A stretch of 46,380 nucleotides of DNA from contig CALJEX010000093.1 in the NCBI GenBank assembly GCA_938074525.1, forward strand, positions 1-46,380, read 5' to 3'. A model generated the notes under the pieces. That model was not told where the DNA came from, searched no databases, and saw only the letters and a list, made by a program, of their open reading frames with translations. Shown in pieces: positions 8,404 to 16,008 of the stretch (positions are counted from its first letter, which is position 1; each line of letters begins with the position of its first letter). Source of the stretch: an uncultured Gammaproteobacteria bacterium. GTDB lineage: Bacteria; Pseudomonadota; Gammaproteobacteria; UBA4575. A program made the translations under genes and the position numbers.

Positions 8404-9213
8404 ATGGTCAGCCAACATCCTTCTCCAGAAAAAGTTAAAAAGCTCAGTAATAAACTCTATGAAAAAGAGTTATTAAGACTTCAGATTGAACTCGTAAAGC
8501 TACAAGAATGGGTTAAGCACAGCGGATCAAAAGTTGCTGTTGTATTCGAGGGACGTGACGCAGCTGGCAAAGGTGGTGTTATTAAGCGCATTACCCAACA
8601 TCTAAATCCACGTGTATGTCATGTGATTGCACTCGGCACACCCACCGAACGTGAAAAAGGTCAGTGGTACTTCCAACGCTATGCAGCACAGCTTCCCTCT
8701 GCCGGAGAAATCATGCTTTTTGATAGAAGTTGGTATAACCGTGCTGGCGTCGAACGCGTGATGGGATTTTGCGATGACCATGAATACCATACTTTCCTCA
8801 AAGACACGCCAATCTTTGAGCAAATGCTGATTGACTCAGGAATTATTTTAAGAAAATATTGGTTTTCAGTCAGCGACGAGCAGCAAGAGAAGCGCTTTCA
8901 AGAGCGCCTCAACAATCCAACCAAGCGCTGGAAACTGAGTCCAATGGACCTAGAAGCAAGAGACAAATGGGCTGAGTACTCAATGGCGAAAGACGCTATG
9001 TTTACTCACACAGACACAGATATTTCCCCATGGCATGTTATCCAAGCAGACAATAAAAAACGTGCACGTTTAAACTGCATTAGCCACCTTCTTGAATCTA
9101 TCCCCTATGAAGATTTAACACCACAAAAAATAGAATTGCCGCCAAGAAAAATTCAAACAGATTATCAACGACCACCTATAGAAAAACAAAATATTGTGCA
9201 ACAGGGTTATTAA
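8404..9213 (+). CDS. ppk2: Polyphosphate kinase 2 (class I PPK2)
   Basis: This 269-residue cytoplasmic kinase transfers phosphate between polyphosphate and nucleoside diphosphates. Walker A is GRDAAGKGG (residues 50-58), Walker B lies in MLFDRSWYNRAGVE (104-117), and the lid segment is RWKLSPMDLEAR. The length is that of a single-domain class I PPK2. The ATG at 8404 is preferred over an in-frame TTG six codons upstream, because CGAGG lies at a good distance before it. It diverges from lexA and appears to be a single-gene unit. Confidence 0.9.
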   Translation: MVSQHPSPEKVKKLSNKLYEKELLRLQIELVKLQEWVKHSGSKVAVVFEGRDAAGKGGVIKRITQHLNPRVCHVIALGTPTEREKGQWYFQRYAAQLPSAGEIMLFDRSWYNRAGVERVMGFCDDHEYHTFLKDTPIFEQMLIDSGIILRKYWFSVSDEQQEKRFQERLNNPTKRWKLSPMDLEARDKWAEYSMAKDAMFTHTDTDISPWHVIQADNKKRARLNCISHLLESIPYEDLTPQKIELPPRKIQTDYQRPPIEKQNIVQQGY

Positions 9214-9312
9214 GTTACTGTAAAAGTTTTTGAGGTTAGCTAACTCATGTAGGAAACCGAACAAGTTTGGGTGTATTATTATCACATCACCCACTTGACT
9301 CTGGCAGCACTC

Positions 9313-10359
9313 ATGAATGCTTTTAATTCATTTCGAAATTTATTTTTTATAACTCTGTTAGCAATTTCACCGCATACCTTTGCTGATAAAATCATTATGC
9401 ATACGGTAATGGATGCACAAAGAAATATGCCCATGTATCAAATGCCGCTACCTTCAGACTGGAAAATAGTCACACCTAGTACCATTGAAGATCCCAGCAT
9501 CATTGGTCCAAATGAAACCAAGGTGTATTACCGCAATGGAGGTTCTTATGTATTTAGCAACGATCCTTATATGCAACAAGTTTATGCGCAATCCGGACAG
9601 CAAATGCGTCCGCCAATTAACGCTCAACTGATCATAGAACAAGATTTAGAACCACAACTAAATAAGCATGGATTAAAGCTTACACGTTCATATCCTCTGC
9701 CGGAAATTGCGCAACGCAGTCAAACTTACAGCAGTAAACTTTACAAAAGCGTACCCTCACAAGAATATTTTGATGCTGCAGGCTCAGAGTGGTCAGATGG
9801 AAAAGGAAATACAATTCTTGTTATTGTTGACCAGATAATTAATGACGGCCAAGGCAGTGTATTTTGGTACTACTCACTAAAAGTACTTGAAGCACCTAAC
9901 AAGCATTTTGAGAAAGCAAAGAATGCTTTTATTTATGGCATCGTCAACACCCAAGACAACCCACAGCAAATACAAGCCTACAACTTAAGCGAGCAACAAA
10001 AGTCAAACCAAAGTTGGAGTCAACATAATGCACGCATGAAGCAAAACCAGCAGAACTTTGAACGCCAGCAGGCGATCCATAAAAGCACATCCGATGCCAT
10101 AAATCGTTCTATCAATAGTACTTATGAAAATCAAAATGCTGCGAGTGATCGCATTCAAGATAAACAAATAAATGTTATCCGTGACGAGAGCACTGTGACC
10201 AACCCACATGACGGAGAACAATATCAGGTTGATGCAGGTGCCGACCAATACTGGATAAACAGCGACGGAGAATATATTCCCAGCAATGACCCGAACTACA
10301 ACCCTAACTTAGACCCAAATAACAATAGAGAATGGCAGCAAGTTGGGCCTGAATATTAA
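9313..10359 (+). CDS. Secreted protein of unknown function, Asn/Gln-rich
   Basis: I do not recognise this 348-residue protein. The ATG at 9313 starts a clear signal peptide (LFFITLLAISPHTFA, cleavage likely before DKI); an in-frame GTG at 9271 would add 14 residues without improving it. The mature N-terminal half (about 30-210) looks like a compact fold with PLPSDWKIVTPS and WSDGKGNTILVIVDQ. The second half (about 215-348) is hydrophilic and very rich in Gln, Asn, Ser and Asp (SEQQKSNQSWSQHNARMKQN), ending with Asn-Pro-Asn repeats, and is probably extended. It is likely periplasmic or surface-exposed. It is flanked by ppk2 and a convergent outer-membrane protein gene. Confidence 0.7.
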   Translation: MNAFNSFRNLFFITLLAISPHTFADKIIMHTVMDAQRNMPMYQMPLPSDWKIVTPSTIEDPSIIGPNETKVYYRNGGSYVFSNDPYMQQVYAQSGQQMRPPINAQLIIEQDLEPQLNKHGLKLTRSYPLPEIAQRSQTYSSKLYKSVPSQEYFDAAGSEWSDGKGNTILVIVDQIINDGQGSVFWYYSLKVLEAPNKHFEKAKNAFIYGIVNTQDNPQQIQAYNLSEQQKSNQSWSQHNARMKQNQQNFERQQAIHKSTSDAINRSINSTYENQNAASDRIQDKQINVIRDESTVTNPHDGEQYQVDAGADQYWINSDGEYIPSNDPNYNPNLDPNNNREWQQVGPEY

Positions 10360-10444
10360 TTTGCCTTACAACTTATAACACCGAATCCAAAGAGTCATGA
10401 ATCTTAGAAAGCTATAATTCTTTAGAACATCATAACCTTGTTAC

Positions 10445-11082
10445 TTAAAAGTTAAGCATCATACTTCCTGAGATTAAATCGATATCGCTTGTACCGATTT
10501 CACTTTCGCCAATATTATTAAATCTTTCCCATTCAGCTCTCACCCCAAAACCAGGAGTAAAGTTGTATTGAGCACCTAAACCAAAAAACACATCTGTGCC
10601 ATTTTCATCCTCATCGCCCACCAAAGCAAAATTATCAGCATCTGTGATATCAAACTCAATGTCCCAGTAGATCATGCCTAACTTTGCAAGCACACTAAAG
10701 TTATCACTAATAGGCCATGCAACTAAACCTGATAAGAAAAATCCATCTATCTTCACTTCCTGAGTGGCCTGAAAAATCTGTGAATTAGACAGATCTATAA
10801 AAAGAGCATCTCCTTCAGACTGCCCAAAATCAACAGAACCACCTTCAACCCCAAAGTATTGATTAAATTTATAACCACCAAATACTTTCCAAGCAAAGTC
10901 ATCATCATCACATGATCCGAACGCATCATCACAAGCATCTTTCTGTTCAGCCTCACCAGCGCCGGCGCCAATATAAAACCCTCTATTATCATTCTCTGCA
11001 TAACTAACGGGCACTCCCGCAGCTAATAAAATAACGTTATCAATGTATACAAAAAACTCATGCCGTGATATTTATTTGCCAT
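10445..11082 (-). pseudogene. Outer-membrane beta-barrel protein with a frameshift in its signal peptide
   Basis: The main frame (11014-10445, starting at a GTG) encodes an OmpA/opacity-type eight-strand barrel. It begins NRGFYIGAGAGEAEQ, has alternating hydrophobic strands (WKVFGGYKFNQYFGVEGG, NFSVLAKLGMIYWDIEF, FFGLGAQYNFTPGFGVRAEW) and ends in a C-terminal Phe. An acidic loop holds two Cys and a DDDD run. A good ribosome site (GAGGAA, 11095-11090) and ATG (11082) start a signal peptide, MANKYHGMSFLYTLITLF, in another frame that stops at once. One extra T in the four-base run at 11031-11028 would join both parts into an ordinary signal peptide ending PVSYA. It may be a true mutation, a sequencing error or a recoding site; without repair the protein would not be exported. 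Confidence 0.65.
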
Positions 11083-11328
11083 TCCAATGTTCCTCAACTA
11101 TATAGTTTTAATTAATTAAAGTAGTATATATCAATTATTTATATTTACCCTACATTAAGTCTAGAAAAATCGGATCAGCAGTATTTTTTACAGCTTATTC
11201 AGTAAAAATTAATCCCTTAAGCAATCACACATTAGCCACTAATGCTAAGACAAATACTCGTTCTAACAACAAGCATCCGGTATAGTACGTATTAATAATT
11301 CTTACTATTTACATACATACAATTAACC

Positions 11329-13005
11329 ATGACTAAAAAACTCAGACCTCATTCTTCAATCGTTGTTGATGGCACTGAACGTGCGCCTAGTCGTGCGATG
11401 CTACGCGCGGTAGGTTTTAAAGATGACGACTTCAAAAAACCTCAAATAGGCATTGCGTCTACATGGAGCATGGTGACACCTTGTAATATGCACATTAATA
11501 CACTCGCTGAAAAAGCAGCAGCGGGTGCTGATGCAGCAGGTGGCAAAGGTGTCATCTTTAATACGATTACCATTTCCGATGGCATTTCCATGGGCTCTGA
11601 AGGCATGAAGTATTCGCTAGTGTCGCGCGAAGTGATTGCTGACTCGATTGAAACGGTCACTGGTTGCGAAGGGTTTGATGGTGTTGTTGCCATTGGTGGT
11701 TGCGATAAGAATATGCCGGGTTGCCTGATAGCATTGGCACGACTAAATCGTCCCGCTGTGTTTGTTTACGGCGGCACAATTATGCCCGGCAATTACAAAG
11801 GCACTAAAATTGATGTCGTGTCTGTATTTGAAGCCGTTGGCCAACACGCTAAGCGACAACTTAATAACAAAGAATTAAAACAAGTAGAATCAACGGCGAT
11901 TCCTGGCCCCGGTTCTTGTGGTGGCATGTATACCGCAAACACAATGGCATCCGCAATCGAAGCGTTGGGCATGAGTTTGCCCGGCAGTTCTGCTCAAGCA
12001 GCGATTTCAAAATCTAAAGAAACAGATTGCCGCAATGCTGGTAAAGCGGTGGTAGATTTATTGAAAAAGAATATTCGTCCTAGCGACATCATGACTCGCC
12101 AGGCATTTTTGAATTCAATCGCTGTCATTATCGCTCTTGGTGGCTCAACCAATGCGGTGCTGCATTTACTTGCCATGGCACATTCAATGAATGTAAAGCT
12201 GTCGATTGATGATTTCACTCGCATTGGAAAAAAGGTCCCTGTGCTTGCTGATTTGCGCCCGAGTGGTAAATATATGATGTCGGAATTAATCGAGATTGGT
12301 GGCGTTCAACCGCTTATGAAAATGTTGCTAGAGGCAGGCTTAATTAATGGTGACTGCATGACCGTCACCGGCAAAACGTTGAAGCAAAATCTAAAAGACG
12401 TAAAGCCTTATCCAAAACGCCAGCAAATCATTCGCTCGCTAGACAACCCAATCAAGAAAGACAGTCATCTGGTGATCCTGTATGGAAACTTAGCACCAGA
12501 AGGGGCTGTAGCAAAGATTTCGGGCAAAGAAGGATTATCATTCACTGGCAAAGCCAAAGTATTTGCCTCCGAAGAAACAGCTTTGAAGAAAATTCTCGAT
12601 GGCGGCATTAAGGCAGGTGATGTCATCGTCATACGCTATGAAGGCCCTATTGGTGGTCCAGGTATGCGCGAAATGTTGTCTCCCACCTCTGCCATTATGG
12701 GTAAGGGACTAGGAAAAGACGTAGCATTAATTACTGACGGAAGATTCTCAGGTGGCAGTCATGGCTTTGTTGTTGGGCACATCACTCCTGAAGCAGCCGT
12801 TGGCGGCCCATTAGCGCTAGTGAAGAACGGCGACAAAATCACAATTGACGCTAAAAAACACGAAATGACGCTACATGTAACTAAAAGTGAGCTTATTAAG
12901 CGTAAACGTGCTTGGAAGGCACCAAAGCCCAAATACACTCGTGGGGTGCTCGCCAAGTACGCTAAGCAAGTCAAATCCGCATCTGACGGAGCAGTGACTG
13001 ACTAG
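11329..13005 (+). CDS. ilvD: Dihydroxy-acid dehydratase
   Basis: This 558-residue iron-sulfur enzyme of branched-chain amino acid synthesis dehydrates 2,3-dihydroxy-isovalerate and its isoleucine counterpart to the 2-oxo acids. Conserved cysteines are Cys52 (MVTPCNMH), Cys125 ([10 protein letters not shown]) and Cys197 ([14 protein letters not shown]). The C-terminal part has the usual [13 protein letters not shown] and GHITPEA motifs. The length is normal. It stands alone, with 246 bases upstream holding no recognisable gene and an inverted repeat downstream. ilvBN, ilvC and ilvE are not near it. The acetolactate synthase-like gene at 35-37 kb is far away and has no small subunit. Confidence 0.93.
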   Translation: MTKKLRPHSSIVVDGTERAPSRAMLRAVGFKDDDFKKPQIGIASTWSMVTPCNMHINTLAEKAAAGADAAGGKGVIFNTITISDGISMGSEGMKYSLVSREVIADSIETVTGCEGFDGVVAIGGCDKNMPGCLIALARLNRPAVFVYGGTIMPGNYKGTKIDVVSVFEAVGQHAKRQLNNKELKQVESTAIPGPGSCGGMYTANTMASAIEALGMSLPGSSAQAAISKSKETDCRNAGKAVVDLLKKNIRPSDIMTRQAFLNSIAVIIALGGSTNAVLHLLAMAHSMNVKLSIDDFTRIGKKVPVLADLRPSGKYMMSELIEIGGVQPLMKMLLEAGLINGDCMTVTGKTLKQNLKDVKPYPKRQQIIRSLDNPIKKDSHLVILYGNLAPEGAVAKISGKEGLSFTGKAKVFASEETALKKILDGGIKAGDVIVIRYEGPIGGPGMREMLSPTSAIMGKGLGKDVALITDGRFSGGSHGFVVGHITPEAAVGGPLALVKNGDKITIDAKKHEMTLHVTKSELIKRKRAWKAPKPKYTRGVLAKYAKQVKSASDGAVTD

Positions 13006-13043
13006 CATAAAGCATGGTTACCAAGTAAGCAGTTAGCCCATTT

Positions 13044-13141
13044 CGTCATTCCCATGAAAATGGGAATCCAGCAAGGATAAACGGCTCAACAAGTTACAAG
13101 CTCTTATTATTAGCTGGATTCCCGCCTGCGCGGGAATGACG
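13044..13141. repeat. Dispersed-type inverted repeat with GTCATTCCC ... GGGAATGAC ends
   Basis: Two 29-base arms (13044-13072 and 13113-13141) face each other across 40 bases. Each arm is itself a small hairpin (TCATTCCC ... GGGAATCCAG). This resembles the very common intergenic GTCATTCCCGC-type repeat of many proteobacteria, which may be a non-autonomous mobile repeat. I saw only this one copy in the window. It lies between ilvD and the C1 operon and could act as a boundary or transcript-end structure. Confidence 0.75.
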
Positions 13142-13280
13142 AGATTAACGTGCTCAAAATAGTACTTTGATCTAAATTCTACTATTTAGATATAAAATTC
13201 GTTGGAACTCTCCGCGGAATAGTTTAGGATTTAGCCCCTTTTTATCGCCCAGTTATTCACTTTATATAAGGAGCAGTTGA

Positions 13281-13913
13281 ATGGCACTGACACCAGAAGA
13301 ATTAGAAGCAATCATGGAACGCAAAAACAAGATGCGTCGTGAAGCTTATGACCGTCGTAACGCACAAGAGAACAAAGATGAAGTCAGCGCTAAAGCTGTC
13401 GCTAACTTTCTTGCTCTTCCTGAATATAAAGCTGCGCACTGCATTATGTGGTACATCGATTGCCGTTCAGAATGCCGCACTAAGACAGAATTATTAGCTG
13501 AAGTTGCTAAAGGCGAAAAGAAAATCATTGTTCCTTACTGCACAGAAGATGAAAATGGCGATAACAAGCTTGGCCTTTGGTGGATGGAAAGCCTAGAGGA
13601 AATGGTTGTTGGTAAATGGGACATCCTTGAGCCACCTAAAGAAATGTGGGGAAATCCTGCTAAAGAAGTTCAAGCAGAAGATTTAGATTTAGTTCTAGTG
13701 CCTGGTGTTGGTTTCGACCGCAATGGTGGTCGCATGGGTAATGGTCAAGGTTACTATGATCGTCTTCTAGAAAAGGTACGCCCAGACGCACCATTAATTG
13801 CGCTAGGTTATGAGTCACAACTATTTGATAACGTTCTTGTTGCACCACATGATGTTTACATGGACAAAGTTGTCACTGAAGCTGCTGTTTACGAAGGCAA
13901 AGGAAGAGATTAA
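13281..13913 (+). CDS. 5-formyltetrahydrofolate cyclo-ligase family protein
   Basis: This 210-residue protein is of the 5-FCL (MTHFS) family, which uses ATP to convert 5-formyl-H4F to 5,10-methenyl-H4F. The N-terminal helix is basic (RKNKMRREAYDRRN). The ATP/Mg loop GRMGNGQGYYDRLL (150-163) matches the family GxGxGYYDR motif, and the C-terminal block APHDVYMDKVVTE (188-200) is typical. The middle (ECRTKTELL, GLWWMESLEE) is divergent, so it may be a specialised paralogue of the housekeeping copy that normally sits near zapA and 6S RNA. It has a strong ribosome site (AAGGAG). Its stop TAA shares one base with the next ATG (TAATG), so it is tightly coupled to the Ftr paralogue. Confidence 0.85.
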   Translation: MALTPEELEAIMERKNKMRREAYDRRNAQENKDEVSAKAVANFLALPEYKAAHCIMWYIDCRSECRTKTELLAEVAKGEKKIIVPYCTEDENGDNKLGLWWMESLEEMVVGKWDILEPPKEMWGNPAKEVQAEDLDLVLVPGVGFDRNGGRMGNGQGYYDRLLEKVRPDAPLIALGYESQLFDNVLVAPHDVYMDKVVTEAAVYEGKGRD

Positions 13914-14836
13914 TGACTGCTGTTATTGATGATACCTACGCAGAAGCATTTAAAAGCTTATACGTAGAGTTCTTAGTCACTGCGAAAGATCGCAAATGGG
14001 TTGACCACGCAGTGAATGCTACCACTGGTAACGGTTCAAGTTCTATTCTTTGCGATTGTGAAGCTGGTATGGATCGTTATGTAGGTCCAGGTGGAGACGA
14101 AAGTTTTGTTACTCCTGATGGTCGCCCTGGTGCAATCATTCAACTACATATTCCACGTTTTCGTAAAGATCGCGTAGAAGCATTAGAAAGATCAGCGTTA
14201 GTGCGCATCAGCCAAAACGTCATGACCTGCCCTACTGCTTCTTGTTTCAACTTGATTGATTCAGAAGAGTACTACCACATGGGACGTAAAGTGGCTTACT
14301 TCGGTAACCGCTTCCAAAAGCGCATTGAGCGTTATGGACGTAAGATGTGGTGGATCCCAATTCTAGGTGGCGAGTTTGTGCTTGATCGTCGTTTAGGTCG
14401 TGCTGACGGTTTAATGGGTGGAAACCTTTGGTTCTTCGGCAAAGATACTGACTCAGCACTGGAAGCAGCAGAGAAAGGTTGCGAAGCTATTCTTCCTGTT
14501 GATGGTGTGATTACAACATTCCCTGGCGGTATTGCAGGGAGTGGTTCAAAAGCGGGTAGTGATTATGACTTCACTATTGCAAGTACGTACGAGAAGTTCT
14601 GTCCATTACTGCAAGATCACCCCGATGTTGAAGCTGGTCTTCCTGAAGGCGTCAATTCAGTCATGGAAATTATCATGAACGGTCGTGATATGAATTGCAT
14701 CATTGAAGCAACACAAGCAGCAATACAAGCGTCTAAAGATACCGATGGCTTAATCATGATTTCTGCAGGAAATTACAACGGCAAACTTGGTAAGAGTTTT
14801 ATCTATTTAGACCCAAGCAAACAACCTAAAGACTAG
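13913..14836 (+). CDS. Paralogue of formylmethanofuran:tetrahydromethanopterin formyltransferase (Ftr/FhcD family)
   Basis: This 307-residue protein follows archaeal and methylotroph Ftr along its length. It opens IDDTYAEAF (archaeal: IEDTFAEAF) and has LVTA, ATTGNGSS, CEAGMDRYV, TPDGRPG, YGRKMWWIPILGGEFV (141-156), GLMGGNLWF, FPGGIAGSGSKAGS (203-216), STYEKF, LPEGVNSV, MNGRDM and the C-terminal ISAGNYNGKLGK (284-295). Family Ftr moves a formyl group between methanofuran and N5 of tetrahydromethanopterin. Here there is no fhcABC, mch, fae or mtdB nearby; instead it is coupled to a 5-formyl-H4F cyclo-ligase and sits beside serine-cycle genes. I infer a role in making or using 5-formyl-H4F. The formyl donor is unknown. 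A strong terminator follows. Confidence 0.87.
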   Translation: MTAVIDDTYAEAFKSLYVEFLVTAKDRKWVDHAVNATTGNGSSSILCDCEAGMDRYVGPGGDESFVTPDGRPGAIIQLHIPRFRKDRVEALERSALVRISQNVMTCPTASCFNLIDSEEYYHMGRKVAYFGNRFQKRIERYGRKMWWIPILGGEFVLDRRLGRADGLMGGNLWFFGKDTDSALEAAEKGCEAILPVDGVITTFPGGIAGSGSKAGSDYDFTIASTYEKFCPLLQDHPDVEAGLPEGVNSVMEIIMNGRDMNCIIEATQAAIQASKDTDGLIMISAGNYNGKLGKSFIYLDPSKQPKD

Positions 14837-14858
14837 CTCTTAGTTTTTGTTGCATGCA

Positions 14859-14892
14859 AGGCCAGTTGAGTTAAACTCAGCTGGCCTTTTTT
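14859..14892 (+). terminator. Rho-independent terminator after the cyclo-ligase/Ftr operon
   Basis: A 13-base-pair stem (AGGCCAGTTGAGT with ACTCAGCTGGCCT, one G-U pair) with a 3-base loop is followed directly by six T. It is a strong canonical terminator, so the two-gene operon ends here and folD is transcribed separately. Confidence 0.9.
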
Positions 14893-14933
14893 ATTAGGCC
14901 GCCTTATTAAATTCAATCATTGAGACTTAAGCA

Positions 14934-15788
14934 TTGATCATCGACGGCAAAAAAGTTGCGGTAGATATCCGCAATAAAATTAAATCCCAATTAGAACATT
15001 TCCCTGACACCAAAATTACGCTTGCCACTGTCATTGTCGGCAATAATCCTGCTAGCCAGCTTTACGTAGGAATGAAACACCGCGAAGCGAATGCCGCAGG
15101 CATTCACTCTAAGCACGTCGAGCTTGACGAAAATATTTCTCAAAAAGATCTAGAACAGCAAATCTCCCTATTAGCTGATGACGATGATGTTCACGGTATT
15201 TTAGTGCAACTACCTTTGCCCAAGCATTTAGACAAACAAAGAATGCTCAGAAAAATTCCACCCTATAAAGACGTCGATGGTTTAACTGATGTCAATATGG
15301 GTAGACTATTACAAGGCTATAAACAACTTGTGCCTTGTACACCATTGGGCGTAATACGTTTGATCGAAGCCTACGATATTAAAACTAGTGGACGTAATGC
15401 AGTCGTCGTCGGACGTTCATCTTTAGTCGGTCTACCTCAAGTATTACTACTATCTGAGCGTGGCGCAGATGCCACTGTCACACTAGCTCATTCACGCACC
15501 CAAGACCTTGCAGGAATATGCAAAAACGCAGATATCCTAGTCAGCGCAGTGGGTTCACCCGCTTTGATTACTGAAGATTTCGTCAAACCAGGCGCCATGG
15601 TATTCGACGTTGGCGTGACGCGTCTTGAGAATAAAATTCAAGGCGACGTAGATTTTGACAGCGTGAGTAAAATAGCTGGCGGCGTCACTCCTATGCCTGG
15701 AGGCACCGGCCCAATGACCGTTGCTTGTTTATTAGAAAACACTATTCTCGCAGCAACACTTCAAGATGTGTTGCCTAGATCTCATTAA
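14934..15788 (+). CDS. folD: Methylene-H4F dehydrogenase / methenyl-H4F cyclohydrolase
   Basis: This 284-residue bifunctional cytoplasmic enzyme interconverts methylene-, methenyl- and 10-formyl-H4F. Motifs are SQLYVGMKHREANAAGI (substrate pocket with the catalytic Lys), GILVQLPLPKHLD, KDVDGLTDVNMGRL, PCTPLGVIRL, VVGRSSLVGLP (NADP loop) and the end TPMPGGTGPMTVA. A stop codon lies two codons upstream and no ATG is available, so translation must begin at the TTG at 14934 (or a non-standard codon), with only a weak ribosome site. Next to mtdA in the same island, it may mainly supply the cyclohydrolase activity that fchA gives in other methylotrophs. This could be the only or a second folD copy. 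Confidence 0.92.
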   Translation: MIIDGKKVAVDIRNKIKSQLEHFPDTKITLATVIVGNNPASQLYVGMKHREANAAGIHSKHVELDENISQKDLEQQISLLADDDDVHGILVQLPLPKHLDKQRMLRKIPPYKDVDGLTDVNMGRLLQGYKQLVPCTPLGVIRLIEAYDIKTSGRNAVVVGRSSLVGLPQVLLLSERGADATVTLAHSRTQDLAGICKNADILVSAVGSPALITEDFVKPGAMVFDVGVTRLENKIQGDVDFDSVSKIAGGVTPMPGGTGPMTVACLLENTILAATLQDVLPRSH

Positions 15789-15842
15789 ACGCTAATTACA
15801 GCTATATCCAGCTAAACTGCGCTTGAGGACAAGCACCCGCTT

Positions 15843-15857
15843 GTGGCATTATGGCGA
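15843..15857 (+). promoter_or_regulatory. Candidate RegA-type operator upstream of sga
   Basis: GTGGCATTATGGCGA matches the RegR/RegA-box consensus as I recall it (GNGRCRTTNNGNCGC) at all specified positions but the last. It lies about 150 bases before the serine-glyoxylate aminotransferase start. The RegB-RegA system is encoded in the same window. Binding is inferred. Confidence 0.4.
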
Positions 15858-15925
15858 GCTTTTCCGGGTCTGTTGGAAAACTACCCATATTGTCGATTTT
15901 ATAAGAATCCCCTTGCAAGCCAAGT

Positions 15926-15952
15926 CAGTATCGTCAAACAAAGCCGATACTG
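15926..15952. promoter_or_regulatory. Inverted repeat CAGTATCG-N11-CGATACTG upstream of sga
   Basis: A perfect dyad with 8-base arms is spaced by 11 bases and lies 57 bases before the serine-glyoxylate aminotransferase start. Its size and spacing suit a dimeric regulator such as a LysR-type activator; in Methylobacterium the serine cycle is controlled by the LysR-type QscR. No such regulator gene is in the window. It could also be a leader hairpin. Confidence 0.35.
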
Positions 15953-16008
15953 AACGAGTCGAGGGGTATCGAAAACAAATTTATTAACTCACAGAAGGTA
16001 ACCTTTAT

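Noticed and set aside
14837-14933. Tetrahydrofolate riboswitch upstream of folD
   Set aside because: The gap is short and is filled by the terminator of the preceding operon; no pseudoknotted riboswitch-like conserved elements were recognised.
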